Notes: generated from the letters alone by a model not told the origin. A stretch of DNA of 6,450 bases from Bryobacterales bacterium (GCA_025353235.1 JANXQZ010000937.1:1-6450), one strand, 5' to 3'. Positions 1 to 6,286 are shown, counted from the first letter of the stretch. Translations and numbers: made by a program.

Positions 1-132
1 TCTGGGAGCGTTCCTGTGTCGGCTATCTCGCCGGCGATTCTGGTTTCGGAGATCGAGATTCAGAAGAAGGATCAGTCGCAGGATCGGCCGCCTTTGCTGC
101 CCAGGCCGATCGAAACCGGGGGGACACTTTAA
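1..132 (+). CDS. TldD/PmbA-family protein, C-terminal fragment (5' end outside window)
   Basis: This is the last 43 codons of a gene that begins before the window and ends at a TAA (130-132). The visible tail contains SAISPAILVSEIEIQKK, then a proline-rich end (PPLLPRP). It aligns with the end of the next protein (SVIAPGLLFEELEFEP, then a proline-rich tail), matching the S-x-I-x-P-x-[IL]-L-x(2)-E-[IL]-E pattern. The two genes therefore look like tandem paralogues. Such 'ceTerminal' strands followed by a Pro-rich tail are typical of TldD/PmbA (peptidase U62) proteins, which form TldD-TldE heterodimeric metalloproteases in E. coli. The zinc-binding part, if there is one, lies upstream and cannot be seen, so its catalytic status is unknown. 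The stop overlaps the next ATG by one base, which implies translational coupling. Family assignment rests mainly on similarity to the neighbour. Confidence 0.8.
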   Translation, partial: SGSVPVSAISPAILVSEIEIQKKDQSQDRPPLLPRPIETGGTL

Positions 133-1937
133 TGCGGCGGCATTCGCCAGGCCGATTGACAATCGGCCGCAGGTTGACAACCTGCCCCACATTGATTGGG
201 CTGCTCGTGTGCTTGACGCTGCTCTCGACCGGTTTTGCTCAGGAGAAAGATGTGCTGCTCCAAGCGATGCGCGATGAGCTAGAACGATCCCGCATGCTGC
301 GCGTACCCGGCCTGGATCCACCTTACTTCATCGAATACGGAGTTGAGGACGCCGACCTCCTCTCTGTAAACGCCTCCCTCGGTGCGTTGGTGAGCAGCAA
401 CCATGCCGCCGTCCGCATTCCCACCGTACGAGTCCGAGTAGGCAGCCCGGCGTTTGACAACACGAATCACATCTATTCAGACGCCTACTCCGGTTCCCGC
501 TACGACTCCGAAGAACTGCCGATCGACAACAACTACGGCGCGATTCGACAGCTCTTCTGGCTCGCTACAGACCGCGCTTATAAGACGGCCGAAGAGGCCA
601 TCAGCCGCAAGCGCTCGGCACTCAAGAACGTAAATCAGACGGAGCAGTATCCAGACTTTTCAACTGCTGCGCCGGTTCAGGCGATCCAGCCCGTGGCCCG
701 CGTTCCCATGGACGAAGCCGCCTGGAAGAGCCGCATCGTAAAGCTTTCGGGCATCTTCGCCAACTATCCGCAGGTGCTCTCCTCTGGCTTGGAGTTTCAG
801 ACAATTCAATCCACGGACTACATCGTCAACTCCGAAGGCACGGCGATCCGCACACCCGAAAATCTCACGTTCCTGCGCATTCGAGCCTTCGCGCAAGCAC
901 CCGATGGGATGTCGTTGCGGGATGCCGACGTGGTCCAATCCATAGAACTTAGCGGACTGCCGTCTGACCTGGATCTCAAGCGCAGCGTTACCGCTGTGGC
1001 TGAGGAACTCACCAACTTGTCTCGCGCACCCGTCGGCGAAGCGTACGACGGCCCTGTTCTGTTTGAGCCTCGAGCCGCCGCGCAACTGTTCGCTCAAGTG
1101 CTGGGCGACAACCTAAAGATTACTCGCCGGCCGATCTCAGAAGGCAGGCGCAACGTTCCTTACTTGCCGAGCGAACTCGAGTCGAAGATGGGTGCGCGGA
1201 TCTTGCCGGATTGGATGAACGTGGCGGACGACCCGGGGCAGACGGAATGGCGCGGACAATCGCTCTTCGGCCACTACGAGTTCGACGTGGAAGGCGTGCG
1301 TCCGAAGCCTTTGAACCTGGTGGAGAAGGGGGTGTTGAAGTCGTTCCTCTTGACGCGGACGCCCGCCATGAAGAATTTCACGGGCACTAACGGCCACGCC
1401 CGGATGCACGGAAACTTCGGCACCAGCGCGCCCGGCTTCGGCAATTTGTTCGTCAGCGCCGCAAGGGCCAGCTCGTCTTCTGACCTTAAGAAGAAACTGA
1501 TCGAGATGATCCGCCAACAGGCAAAGCCGTACGGCATGCTTGTCAGAAAATTAGATTATCCCTCCGGAATGACGGTTGAGGAGTTGCGCCGCACTTCGAC
1601 CGCGATGGCGCAATCCGGCGGCGGCACGCGACCGGTGGCCCTTCCGATGCTGGTCTACCGCGTCTACCCGGATGGACGCGAAGAGTTGGTGCGAGGCGTG
1701 CGCTTTCGTGGACTCTCCACGCGGTCGCTGAAAGATATTATCGGCGCCAGCGATGAAAGCTATGTCTTGAACTTCCTCGATTCCACGGTTCCATTTGCAT
1801 TGATGGGTGCCGGATCTTTCGTCTCGAACGCATCGGTGATCGCCCCTGGCCTGCTGTTCGAAGAACTGGAGTTCGAACCCAATCAGGAGGACTTGCCTAA
1901 GTTGCCGATCGTTCCTCCGCCGCCTCTGACCGACTAG
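132..1937 (+). CDS. Secreted TldD/PmbA (TldE-like) family protein, probably non-catalytic partner
   Basis: The product has 601 residues. The first 36 look like a Sec signal peptide: a basic n-region (RR at 2-3, RR at 13-14), a hydrophobic core at about 20-32, and a likely cut after GFA (36). The rest resembles the TldD/PmbA fold: GPVLFEPRAAAQLF at 307-320, the core segment FDVEGVRPKPLNLVEKGVLK at 384-403 with LLTRTPAMKNF after it, and SVIAPGLLFEELEFEP at 568-583. In TldD-type catalytic subunits an HExxxH zinc motif follows the GPV strand. Here that stretch is AAAQLFAQVLGD and no HExxxH occurs anywhere, as in TldE/PmbA subunits. I infer that it pairs with the upstream gene product as an exported peptidase complex; classical TldD/TldE is cytoplasmic, and its substrate here is unknown. 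The ATG shares its A with the upstream TAA, and a GGGGGGA run (118-124) lies 7 nt before it. The tail is Pro-rich (PPPPLTD). At 601 residues it is longer than the roughly 450 of E. coli PmbA because of the signal peptide and insertions around 100-220. Confidence 0.88.
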   Translation: MRRHSPGRLTIGRRLTTCPTLIGLLVCLTLLSTGFAQEKDVLLQAMRDELERSRMLRVPGLDPPYFIEYGVEDADLLSVNASLGALVSSNHAAVRIPTVRVRVGSPAFDNTNHIYSDAYSGSRYDSEELPIDNNYGAIRQLFWLATDRAYKTAEEAISRKRSALKNVNQTEQYPDFSTAAPVQAIQPVARVPMDEAAWKSRIVKLSGIFANYPQVLSSGLEFQTIQSTDYIVNSEGTAIRTPENLTFLRIRAFAQAPDGMSLRDADVVQSIELSGLPSDLDLKRSVTAVAEELTNLSRAPVGEAYDGPVLFEPRAAAQLFAQVLGDNLKITRRPISEGRRNVPYLPSELESKMGARILPDWMNVADDPGQTEWRGQSLFGHYEFDVEGVRPKPLNLVEKGVLKSFLLTRTPAMKNFTGTNGHARMHGNFGTSAPGFGNLFVSAARASSSSDLKKKLIEMIRQQAKPYGMLVRKLDYPSGMTVEELRRTSTAMAQSGGGTRPVALPMLVYRVYPDGREELVRGVRFRGLSTRSLKDIIGASDESYVLNFLDSTVPFALMGAGSFVSNASVIAPGLLFEELEFEPNQEDLPKLPIVPPPPLTD

Positions 1938-1950
1938 CTTGGTAGCGGTC
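1928..1950 (+). terminator. Weak hairpin over the stop codon of the TldE-like gene
   Basis: GACCG (1928-1932) pairs with CGGTC (1946-1950). After a bulged A (1933), CTA (1934-1936) pairs with TAG (1943-1945), leaving a six-base loop (GCTTGG). The stem includes the TAG stop codon. No T-run follows (ATGAAACAAC), so it is not a classic intrinsic terminator. It could slow polymerase or protect the 3' end, or it could be chance. Confidence 0.25.
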
Positions 1951-1971
1951 ATGAAACAACCACGGATTGCC

Positions 1972-1986
1972 CCACGATTGGCCAAT
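1972..1986. repeat. Short copy of repeat-arm sequence with 10-bp palindrome
   Basis: CCACGATTGGC at 1972-1982 recurs exactly at 2124-2134 inside the right arm of the inverted-repeat element. It overlaps a perfect 10-bp palindrome, ATTGGCCAAT (1977-1986). It may be a decayed remnant of another repeat copy, an operator-like site, or coincidence; an 11-base match in this GC-rich spacer is suggestive only. Confidence 0.3.
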
Positions 1987-2022
1987 GCCACTGAGTTTAA
2001 TGATAGGAGGCTATTCGGCAAA

Positions 2023-2143
2023 TGTGGGACAGCCAATCTTGGCTACAGCCGGCTTTCAGCCAGCTTTCTCAGGGTACAAATACTCTCTGACAGCCCGGAA
2101 GGCCGCCTAAAAGGCGGCTGCAGCCACGATTGGCTGCCCCACA
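2023..2143. repeat. 121-bp inverted-repeat element with nested hairpins (REP/MITE-like)
   Basis: The ends are 28-bp inverted repeats: 2023-2050 and the reverse complement of 2116-2143 agree at 25 of 28 positions. Inside are four short hairpins in mirror order. AGCCA/TGGCT lies at 2031-2044. GCCGGCT/AGCCAGC with loop TTC and one mismatch lies at 2048-2064. GCCGCCT/AGGCGGC is perfect, with loop AAA, at 2102-2118. GCAGCCA/TGGCTGC is perfect, with loop CGAT, at 2120-2137. The centre (about 2065-2100) is unpaired and more AT-rich. It carries no convincing protein. This build, with no transposase and palindromic ends, fits a non-autonomous dispersed element such as a REP/BIME or MITE. Similar GTGGGGCAG...-bounded repeats are, as I recall, common between genes in Solibacter-type acidobacteria. 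No clear target-site duplication flanks it (CGGCAAA on the left, CGGATCC on the right). It ends 11 bp before the permease start, so it forms most of that gene's likely leader. Confidence 0.8.
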
Positions 2144-2154
2144 CGGATCCTTAG

Positions 2155-4506
2155 ATGGGCATTATCAGCCGCTTCATCTTCAGGGACGTGGCCTCCAGCG
2201 CGCTGCTGGGCACGCTCCTGATCACCTTCGTTCTGTTTCTACAGCGCGTCGGGAAGCTGTTCGAGATTCTGGTGCGCAGTTCCGCCGCGCCCGCAACGGT
2301 GGCTCAGCTATTCGCCCTGGCAGTCCCGTTCGCGCTTACGTTCACCGTGCCCTTGGGGGTTCTGGTAGGCGTGCTGATCGCCCTAAGCCGTATGTCGACC
2401 GATGGCGAGATCACAGCCTTGCGTGCCGCCGGCGTTTCCAGCCGCAGAGTGGTGGCCCCGGTGCTTACCTTCGCGTTCCTAGGGATGATGGTGACGGCAA
2501 CCGCATCCCTGTGGCTGACTCCCTATTCGATCTCAAAAACCTATCGCATCCTCAATCAACTGGCGGCCGCAGAGTTGACCGCCGAAGTGCAGCCTCGGAT
2601 TTTCCAGGAGCAGTTTCCGGATCGCGTGCTCTACGTGGGCGACGTTATTCAGGGTCCCGTAGTCCGCTGGCGCAACGTGTTCATGGCCGACCTGCGGCCT
2701 CCACAAGAGCGCAACGGGGCCAAAGACGAGCGCGGCGACGGTCCTCGCATCACCGTGGCGTCAGAGGCAATCGCGATGCCGGACGTTTCGAAGAATCGCA
2801 TCCAGCTCACGATGCGAAATTCGAGCGCTCATGAAGTGGGCAAGGACATCACGCAGTACTTCACCACCGGGTCGCCTACGGGCGCGACGCTGTTGGAAGC
2901 AACGAAGCCGAAAGAAGTTACCGCCAAAGAATTCACGGAGATGGATACCATTCCGCTCTACCGCGAAGCTTATCGGAATCCAGGCCTCGACATTGCCAAG
3001 AAGATCGCGGCGCGCATCGAATTGCACTGGCGTTTGGCCTTGCCGCCGGCCTGCATCCTTCTGGCGCTGATCGGTATTCCGCTGGGAGTTTCCTCGCGCA
3101 AAGGCGGCAAATCGGCCGCATTCGTGCTCACGATCGGATTGGCGTTTCTCTACTGGATCGGCCTGATTGCCGCTAGCGGGCTGGCGAGGCAGCAAAAGCT
3201 TCCGGTGGAGGTGGCGGTCTGGATGCCCAACGCGGTGTTCGCGCTATTCGGCATTGTACTGCTGCTGCGACTCGAAAGCCCTGGCCATCGCGATTGGGTT
3301 GGCATGGCTGCGGATGCGCTGAATCGGGGTTGGAAATGGCTGCGCGGATCCATCCCCAGCGCTTCCACCCTGCCAGTGAGATCGACACGTCACATGCAGG
3401 GTTTTGCGTTCATGCCGCAGGTGGTGGACGCCTACATTCTGGCGAGCTTTCTGTTCTACTTTGTGGTGTTCCTAACCAGCTTCGTGCTGACGTTCCATGT
3501 CTATACTTTTTTCGAGCTGCTGAGCGACATCGTCAAGAACCAGATTCCCATGTCGAAGGTGCTCACGTACATGCTGTTTCTCACGCCCAAGCTGATTTAT
3601 GATTCCACGCCCGTAAGCGTACTGGTGGCGGTGCTGATCACCTTCGGTATTTTGACGAAGCACAACGAGATTACTGCTTTTAAGGCGTGCGGCGTTAGCT
3701 TATACAGGCTAGCGGTTCCTGTCCTGCTAGCCAGCCTGGTCCTGAGCGGTGCGCTGTTCGCTTTCGACCATTACTATGTGCCCCAGGCGAATCGCAAGCA
3801 GGACGCGCTGCGCAACGAAATCAAGGGACGGGCGGTGCAGACTTATCTGCGGGCGGACCGGAAGTGGATCCGCGGGCTGGGCTCCTGGATCTACTACTAC
3901 AAGTATTTGGATCCGATTGAGAAGGTGATGGCGGGCGTGAATGTTTATGAGCTTGACCCTGCAGATTTCCACCTGACTCGGCAGATCTCGGCGGAGCGGG
4001 CGCGCTGGGCGCCAAGCTTGGGGAAGTGGATTTTTGAGAATGGATGGGCGCGGGACTTCACGCGCAAGGGGGAGAAGGTCCAATATTTCACTGGGCAGAC
4101 GGCGACCTTTTCCGAACTGACGGAGCGGCCCGATTACTTCATTAAGGAAGTGCTGCAGGATAAGCAGATGAACTTCGAGCAGCTCTCCAGCTATATTCGC
4201 GAGTTGCAGCAGAGCGGGTTCGATACGATTGCGCTGCAGGTGCAGTTCTATCGAAAATTCGCGGTGCCATTGTTCGCCGCGATCATGGCGCTGCTCTCGA
4301 TTCCTTTCTCGTTTGCGATGGGCAATCGGGGGGCGATGGCAGGGGTTGCGGTTAGCCTCGGGATCGGCATTGCTTATCTTGCGGTGAACCTATTGTCGGA
4401 GCAGGTGGGGAATGTGAATTTGCTGCCTGCCGCATTGGCTGCGTGGTCGCCGGATGCGCTGTTTACGTTGGCGGGTTTGTATTTCTTTTCCCGGATGCGG
4501 ACTTAG
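2155..4506 (+). CDS. LptF-LptG fusion permease of the LPS export ABC transporter
   Basis: This 783-residue membrane protein has two YjgP/YjgQ permease units in tandem. The LptF-like half (about 1-375) has helices near 18-38, 52-78 and 99-122, a periplasmic beta-jellyroll at about 124-285, and helices near 294-312, 320-343 and 352-373. After a linker (about 375-419), the LptG-like half repeats the plan: helices near 427-450, 470-500 and 517-537, a beta domain at about 540-695, and helices near 703-721, 728-748 and 757-778. The duplication is plain in the cytoplasmic coupling segments, EITALRAAGVS at 85-95 and EITAFKACGVS at 505-515, exactly 420 residues apart. In E. coli the glutamate here docks onto the ATPase LptB, and LptF and LptG are separate proteins of about 360 residues. 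LptB2FG extracts LPS from the inner membrane for delivery through LptC and LptA. An in-frame TAG (2152-2154) directly precedes the ATG, so this is the earliest start. Ribosome binding is weak (GGA 6-7 nt upstream). No lptA, lptB or lptC is in the window. Confidence 0.95.
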   Translation: MGIISRFIFRDVASSALLGTLLITFVLFLQRVGKLFEILVRSSAAPATVAQLFALAVPFALTFTVPLGVLVGVLIALSRMSTDGEITALRAAGVSSRRVVAPVLTFAFLGMMVTATASLWLTPYSISKTYRILNQLAAAELTAEVQPRIFQEQFPDRVLYVGDVIQGPVVRWRNVFMADLRPPQERNGAKDERGDGPRITVASEAIAMPDVSKNRIQLTMRNSSAHEVGKDITQYFTTGSPTGATLLEATKPKEVTAKEFTEMDTIPLYREAYRNPGLDIAKKIAARIELHWRLALPPACILLALIGIPLGVSSRKGGKSAAFVLTIGLAFLYWIGLIAASGLARQQKLPVEVAVWMPNAVFALFGIVLLLRLESPGHRDWVGMAADALNRGWKWLRGSIPSASTLPVRSTRHMQGFAFMPQVVDAYILASFLFYFVVFLTSFVLTFHVYTFFELLSDIVKNQIPMSKVLTYMLFLTPKLIYDSTPVSVLVAVLITFGILTKHNEITAFKACGVSLYRLAVPVLLASLVLSGALFAFDHYYVPQANRKQDALRNEIKGRAVQTYLRADRKWIRGLGSWIYYYKYLDPIEKVMAGVNVYELDPADFHLTRQISAERARWAPSLGKWIFENGWARDFTRKGEKVQYFTGQTATFSELTERPDYFIKEVLQDKQMNFEQLSSYIRELQQSGFDTIALQVQFYRKFAVPLFAAIMALLSIPFSFAMGNRGAMAGVAVSLGIGIAYLAVNLLSEQVGNVNLLPAALAAWSPDALFTLAGLYFFSRMRT

Positions 4507-4513
4507 CGCTAAG
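4502..4513. other. Palindrome containing both convergent stop codons
   Basis: CTTAGCGCTAAG is a perfect 12-bp palindrome. It contains the TAG of the permease gene (4504-4506) and the TAG of the minus-strand flavoenzyme gene (4509-4511 read in reverse), with two bases between the genes. There is no loop or T-tract, so it is not a convincing bidirectional terminator. Transcripts from the two genes probably overlap at their 3' ends. Confidence 0.5.
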
Positions 4514-5702
4514 CTCGCGTAATCGACGAGCGCCCGATCTCGGCAATCGAGCGCGTTCCGCACTGCTTCATGATGAGCACAAGCTCCGTGCGCAAAATAT
4601 CCAGCACCCGTTCCACGCCAGGCTGACCAAACGCGCTCAGGCCCCAGATATAAGGGCGACCGATCCCGACCCCCTTAGCACCCAGCGCCAGCGCTTTAAA
4701 AACATCCGAGCCGCGCCGGAATCCGCCGTCGATCAGCACGGGAAGCTTCCCCGCCCCGTCCAGCACCTCTGGCAGGCACTCGATGGTCCCCCGGCCGCTC
4801 TCTTCCGCGCGCCCGCCATGGTTTGAAACAATAATGCCGTCCACGCCATGCTCACGGCACAGAACCGCATCCTCCCGCGTTTCAATCCCTTTGAGCACCA
4901 GCTTCATCTTAGTGAGCCCGCGGAGACGGCGGATAAAATCCCAGGTCATGTCCGGCTTGCCGGTGACGATCCCATCCATGGCGAGGCCGTCGAACATGCG
5001 CTTGCGCTTGTAGAAGCCCGCGCCGGGCGAGTGGCAGGCCGCGCACGTGCGAGTATCCAAACGCTTGAACCGCTCGAATGTCTCGGTATTCCGGCCAGCG
5101 AGCGTATCGATCGTGAGGGCCATCACCGGGCACCCGGCTGACTCGGCATGGCGAACCAGGCTTTCTGTGATCTGCCAGCTGGAAGTGGCATAAAGCTGGT
5201 ACCAGATCGGCTTGCCTGCGGCTTTCATCACCTCTTCAATGGGAGAATTCGTCATTGTGGAAAGAATCATCTGGTGCCGCTTGGCCTGCGCCGCGCGCGC
5301 CACTGCCATCTCCGCATCGGGGTGAAAAGCCTTCTGATTTCCGACCGGGCACAGGAAAATGGGCGTCTCCCAAGCCGCGCCAAATAGCTCCACGCCGGTG
5401 TCCACCCGGCTAACATCCATCAGCCTCTTGGGACGCAATTGCAGCTTCTGAAAGCCTTCGCGATTGGCGCGCAGCGTTGCATCGTCATCCACGCCGGTTG
5501 CCATGTAGCCGAAATGGGCAGGCGGGAGAGCGGCCCGCGCGGCGGCTTCAAAATCCATCACGCCGAGCGCTTCCTTTGGGTCTCCGATGGGGGCTGTCTT
5601 TTCCTGCCACCCTTCGGCTGGAAACGCCGCGAGCAGCGGACTCCCCGCCAGAAAGCGGAAAAACTGGCGGCGGTTCAGGGCCGATACGGCTGCAGAAGGC
5701 AT
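4509..5702 (-). CDS. Tat-exported FMN-dependent alpha-hydroxy-acid dehydrogenase/oxidase with CxxCH
   Basis: The 397-residue product belongs to the glycolate oxidase/lactate dehydrogenase (FMN) family, which oxidises L-2-hydroxy acids to 2-oxo acids on a TIM barrel. Residues matching the spinach glycolate oxidase site are visible: Y66 (YMATG), Y171 (WYQLY), D199 (LTIDT), R204, K271 (LKGI), H295 and R298 (SNHGGR). The FMN-phosphate strand is DGGFRRGSDVFKALALGA at 325-342, with GIGRP following. The N-terminus is a twin-arginine signal (NRRQFF at 10-15, then a hydrophobic stretch at 17-27), so the enzyme is probably folded with FMN and then exported. Two features are unusual. The usual HGGRQLD is HGGRAEESGR here, and the variable loop 4 carries CAACH (220-224), a heme-c-like motif. 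The substrate cannot be told from sequence; lactate, glycolate or another 2-hydroxy acid are all possible. The electron acceptor is likely a quinone or cytochrome if the protein is periplasmic, but an oxidase is not excluded. The gene stands alone, convergent with the permease and divergent from the pilin genes. Confidence 0.92.
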   Translation of the reverse strand: MPSAAVSALNRRQFFRFLAGSPLLAAFPAEGWQEKTAPIGDPKEALGVMDFEAAARAALPPAHFGYMATGVDDDATLRANREGFQKLQLRPKRLMDVSRVDTGVELFGAAWETPIFLCPVGNQKAFHPDAEMAVARAAQAKRHQMILSTMTNSPIEEVMKAAGKPIWYQLYATSSWQITESLVRHAESAGCPVMALTIDTLAGRNTETFERFKRLDTRTCAACHSPGAGFYKRKRMFDGLAMDGIVTGKPDMTWDFIRRLRGLTKMKLVLKGIETREDAVLCREHGVDGIIVSNHGGRAEESGRGTIECLPEVLDGAGKLPVLIDGGFRRGSDVFKALALGAKGVGIGRPYIWGLSAFGQPGVERVLDILRTELVLIMKQCGTRSIAEIGRSSITRA

Positions 5703-5772
5703 GGATTCGTCATTCTACCGAATTCTGGGATTCACGGGTAAAGTTTTGCGGTTCTCTTCCGATTAGAAGTAC
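5703..5772. promoter_or_regulatory. Divergent intergenic spacer, presumed back-to-back promoters
   Basis: This 70-bp gap lies between the starts of the minus-strand flavoenzyme gene and the plus-strand pilin gene, so promoters for both should lie here or extend into the genes. On the minus strand there is a TAGAAT box (5712-5717) with TTTACC 19 bp upstream (5737-5742). If used, it would give an almost leaderless flavoenzyme mRNA, since only 9 nt separate the box from the ATG. On the plus strand I find no convincing -35/-10 pair. Neither gene has a strong Shine-Dalgarno sequence (AGAAG ends only 3 nt before the pilin ATG). Confidence 0.35.
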
Positions 5773-6285
5773 ATGCATGGTGTTCTTCCGGCGAGATCGC
5801 GTGGCCGCTCCGAGCGCGGCGCGGCGATGGTGGAAGCAGCCCTCGTCTTCTTGCCGTTCATGGCGATGATGATGGCCATCGTGGATTTCTCCATGCCCAT
5901 CTTCCTGAGAAGCACGTTCAGCCATGCGGTTCGCGAGGGAGTCCGGTTCGGAATTACGCACCAGACCACCTATAATAGCGCCTCTTATGCCAGCCAAACG
6001 GCCGCAATACAGGCGGTGGTTCAGGGGAATGCGATGGGATTTCTGGCGGGAGCAAGCGGGCTCACGTTGATTCAGGTGAAGTATTATGCCGCGAGCTCTC
6101 CATTCGGGCAGGTTACGGGTGCCGGGGCCAACGCGGGCGGAAACATCGTCGAAGTAGCAGTTAGCGGGTTTAACTGGGGCTGGATCGTCCCGATTTGGCG
6201 TACAAATACGCCTTTGGCTGTTGGAGCAATCTCGGCTGACCGGCTGGAGCCTATGGCATCCGGGACTAGTCTTCCCACGCCTTGA
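5773..6285 (+). CDS. TadE-like pseudopilin (Tad pilus minor subunit)
   Basis: The product has 170 residues. A short basic leader (R8, R10, R12, R15) is followed by RGAAMVEAALVFLPF and one membrane helix (about 22-45), then FLRSTFSHAVREGVRFG (44-60). This is the plan of TadE/TadG-like proteins: RG, a Glu five residues after the Gly, a single helix, then an 'A-x-R-E-G-x-R' stretch. By family knowledge such pseudopilins are cut by a prepilin peptidase (TadV/CpaA type). The predicted cut is after G16, leaving E21 at position +5. The rest (61-170) would be periplasmic; I recognise no further domain in it. An in-frame TAG (5764-5766) lies just upstream, making ATG 5773 the first start; an overlapping ATG at 5777 is out of frame. 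The gene is separated by one base from a second gene of the same type, so the two are very likely co-transcribed in a Tad (tight adherence/Flp pilus) operon continuing beyond the window. It could also belong to a related TadE-only secretion locus. Confidence 0.78.
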   Translation: MHGVLPARSRGRSERGAAMVEAALVFLPFMAMMMAIVDFSMPIFLRSTFSHAVREGVRFGITHQTTYNSASYASQTAAIQAVVQGNAMGFLAGASGLTLIQVKYYAASSPFGQVTGAGANAGGNIVEVAVSGFNWGWIVPIWRTNTPLAVGAISADRLEPMASGTSLPTP

Positions 6286-6286
6286 T

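Noticed and set aside
189..230. Possible lipobox (LLVC) in the TldE-like signal peptide
   Set aside because: The residue before Cys27 is Val rather than Gly/Ala/Ser, and the Cys is in the middle of the hydrophobic core with a better signal peptidase I site (GFA) at 34-36.
660..1097. Minus-strand 145-codon frame inside the TldE-like gene
   Set aside because: It is antisense to a coding region with a clear signal peptide and family motifs, and its translation has no recognisable features.
1996..2010. Promoter-like TTTAAT/TAATGAT upstream of the permease gene
   Set aside because: No -35 match at 16-18 bp spacing could be found, so AT-richness alone was not enough to call a promoter.
1939..2154. 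Open frame of 71 codons between the TldE-like gene and the permease gene
   Set aside because: It runs through the inverted-repeat element, has no ribosome site at its start and shows no recognisable protein; best explained as non-coding spacer plus repeat.
2011..2154. Target-site duplication around the inverted-repeat element
   Set aside because: The flanks share only CGG near the ends, too short and not symmetrically placed to count as a duplication.
2130..2834. Plus-strand 234-codon frame overlapping the start of the permease gene
   Set aside because: It is a frame-shifted reading of lptFG, extremely Arg-rich with no membrane segments or motifs.
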